A stretch of DNA of 64,000 nt, from assembly GCA_002399445.1 (NCBI GenBank), contig DHDR01000019.1, positions 207,274-271,273 of the forward strand, given 5' to 3'. This stretch comes from Ruminococcaceae bacterium UBA4871. Lineage in GTDB: Bacteria > Bacillota > Clostridia > Oscillospirales > Acutalibacteraceae. The notes under the pieces were generated by a model. It made no database searches, had not been told where the DNA came from, and worked only from the letters and a program-made list of their open reading frames with translations. The position numbers were made by a program, and so were the translations under genes. Shown here one piece after another: positions 63,498 to 64,000 of the stretch (position 1 is its first letter; each line of letters starts with the position of its first letter).

Positions 63498-64000
63498 TTA
63501 TAAATTACTTAAAGAATCCATTAATTCTTTTGTCCCAACGATTTCAGTAATTCTCACACCGAAATTGTCACCGATAACCACAACATCTCCATGAGCCAAA
63601 AGCTGTCCATTAACAATAATGTCAACAGGTGCACCGGCTTGTTTATCCAATTCAATTACGGTACCCTGACCAAAATCGGCAATTTCACGAATCGGCCTAC
63701 GCGTCTTACCAATCTCAACGGAAACTTCCAGCGGTACATTCATCAGCATTTCTATATTCACACTATTAAGCGGTGCCACATTGTTGTTCCCCTGTTGTGA
63801 GAAATCAGGAAATTTCGCTTTTTTAACGCCAACAGGTGACTGATTACTGATTATACCGCCCATTGGGCCAGAAAAGCTTGGCCCTTGCTGCTGCGGATAA
63901 GAATATCCACCTTGCTGCATGGGCATCTGCTGTGGAACAGCCTGCTGCTGCATGGGCATCTGCTGTGAAACAGCCTGCTGCTGCATGGGCATCTGCTGTG
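63498..64000 (-). CDS. fliY: flagellar motor switch protein FliN/FliY (partial, 5' end outside window)
   Basis: The visible ~167 residues are the C-terminal part. The last ~85 residues form the SpoA/FliN domain: NVPLEVSVEIGKTRRPI, IADFGQGTVIELDK and VVIGDNFGVRITEI. Upstream is a Gln/Met/Pro/Val-rich linker with near-exact 11-residue repeats (QQMPMQQQAV plus S or P, 33 bp each) that continue past the window edge. FliY joins FliN and CheC-like domains in Firmicutes, and such a linker would fit that; the N-terminal part must be seen to decide between FliN and FliY. Confidence 0.88.
   Translation of the reverse strand, partial: QQMPMQQQAVSQQMPMQQQAVPQQMPMQQGGYSYPQQQGPSFSGPMGGIISNQSPVGVKKAKFPDFSQQGNNNVAPLNSVNIEMLMNVPLEVSVEIGKTRRPIREIADFGQGTVIELDKQAGAPVDIIVNGQLLAHGDVVVIGDNFGVRITEIVGTKELMDSLSNL
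63897..64000 (-). repeat. 33-bp tandem repeat in the fliN/fliY linker
   Basis: A coding repeat of 11 codons, about three copies visible, including the partial copies at each end, encoding QQMPMQQQAV with Ser or Pro. It runs off the window end, so the copy number is unknown. Confidence 0.85.

Noticed and set aside
63897..64000. possible CRISPR-like repeats
   Set aside because: The repeats are coding, in frame and without spacers; no CRISPR array or cas gene is present in the window.

Overview
The window looks like chromosomal DNA of an anaerobic, spore-forming, flagellated Gram-positive bacterium of the Clostridia, probably the Oscillospiraceae/Acutalibacteraceae side. This is inferred from an alpha/beta-type spore protein with a PdaB-like deacetylase, LPxTG/sortase surface pili, a Gram-positive style flagellar operon with CheC and CheD, a CD1247-type zinc-ribbon protein, a rubredoxin-fused flavin reductase, and strong AGGAGG ribosome-binding sites. 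I cannot name the species from sequence alone.

Layout. 1-2.2 kb: hom-thrB (threonine pathway, thrB cut by the window edge). 2.2-6.5 kb: a class A penicillin-binding protein, a BofC-like small protein and a short-chain dehydrogenase. 6.6-14.8 kb: a complete pilus operon on the minus strand, reading coiled-coil protein, signal peptidase I, tip adhesin, major pilin, class C sortase, minor pilin, second sortase, from a strong sigma-A promoter beside a very AT-rich segment. 15.1-18.3 kb: spore protein, deacetylase and a membrane-bound nucleotide-sugar epimerase/dehydratase. 18.4-21.6 kb: a NitT/TauT-type ABC importer with a Crp/Fnr regulator upstream. 21.7-24.3 kb: CD1247-like protein, efp, aroQ, yqeG and rpsU (S21). 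24.4-26.7 kb: tRNA-Trp, tRNA-Asp and tRNA-Thr, then a decayed mobile island (internally deleted IS630-type element, broken sigma-like gene, serine recombinase remnant), then tRNA-Ala on the other strand. 26.8-32.4 kb: HAD phosphatase, cysteine hydrolase, nth, glyA, rarA and flavin reductase-rubredoxin.

32.5-39.6 kb is a first motility region: flagellin, a PilZ protein, a chemoreceptor with almost no outer domain, a FapA family protein and an orphan gene. 39.7-42.1 kb: a polar amino acid ABC importer. 42.4-51.8 kb: housekeeping genes (iron alcohol dehydrogenase, M18 aminopeptidase, lytic transglycosylase, coaE, tsaC-type, prfA, DUF951, birA, mscS, rRNA methyltransferase). 52-53.1 kb: a ricin-fold protein with a histone-like tail and a 61-residue orphan. 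53.3-64 kb: the downstream part of a large flagellar/chemotaxis operon on the minus strand, fliN/Y-cheY-fliOPQR-flhB-flhA-sigma factor-flgG-flgF-cheC-cheD-lytic transglycosylase, with fliN/Y cut by the window edge.

How it fits together. The type III export gate (FliOPQR, FlhBA), rod proteins, switch protein, CheY/CheC/CheD and the flagellar sigma factor are all encoded in one operon. The sigma factor is expected to drive flagellin about 23 kb away, where a CCGATAAT -10 element is visible. The pilus operon is self-contained, with its own signal peptidase, polymerising sortase and a second, probably anchoring, sortase. The most unusual items are a cysteine/tryptophan/tyrosine-rich insert in the pilus tip CnaB domain, a cytoplasmic-looking ricin-lectin/histone-tail protein, and a PilZ protein with a long insertion inside its ligand site.
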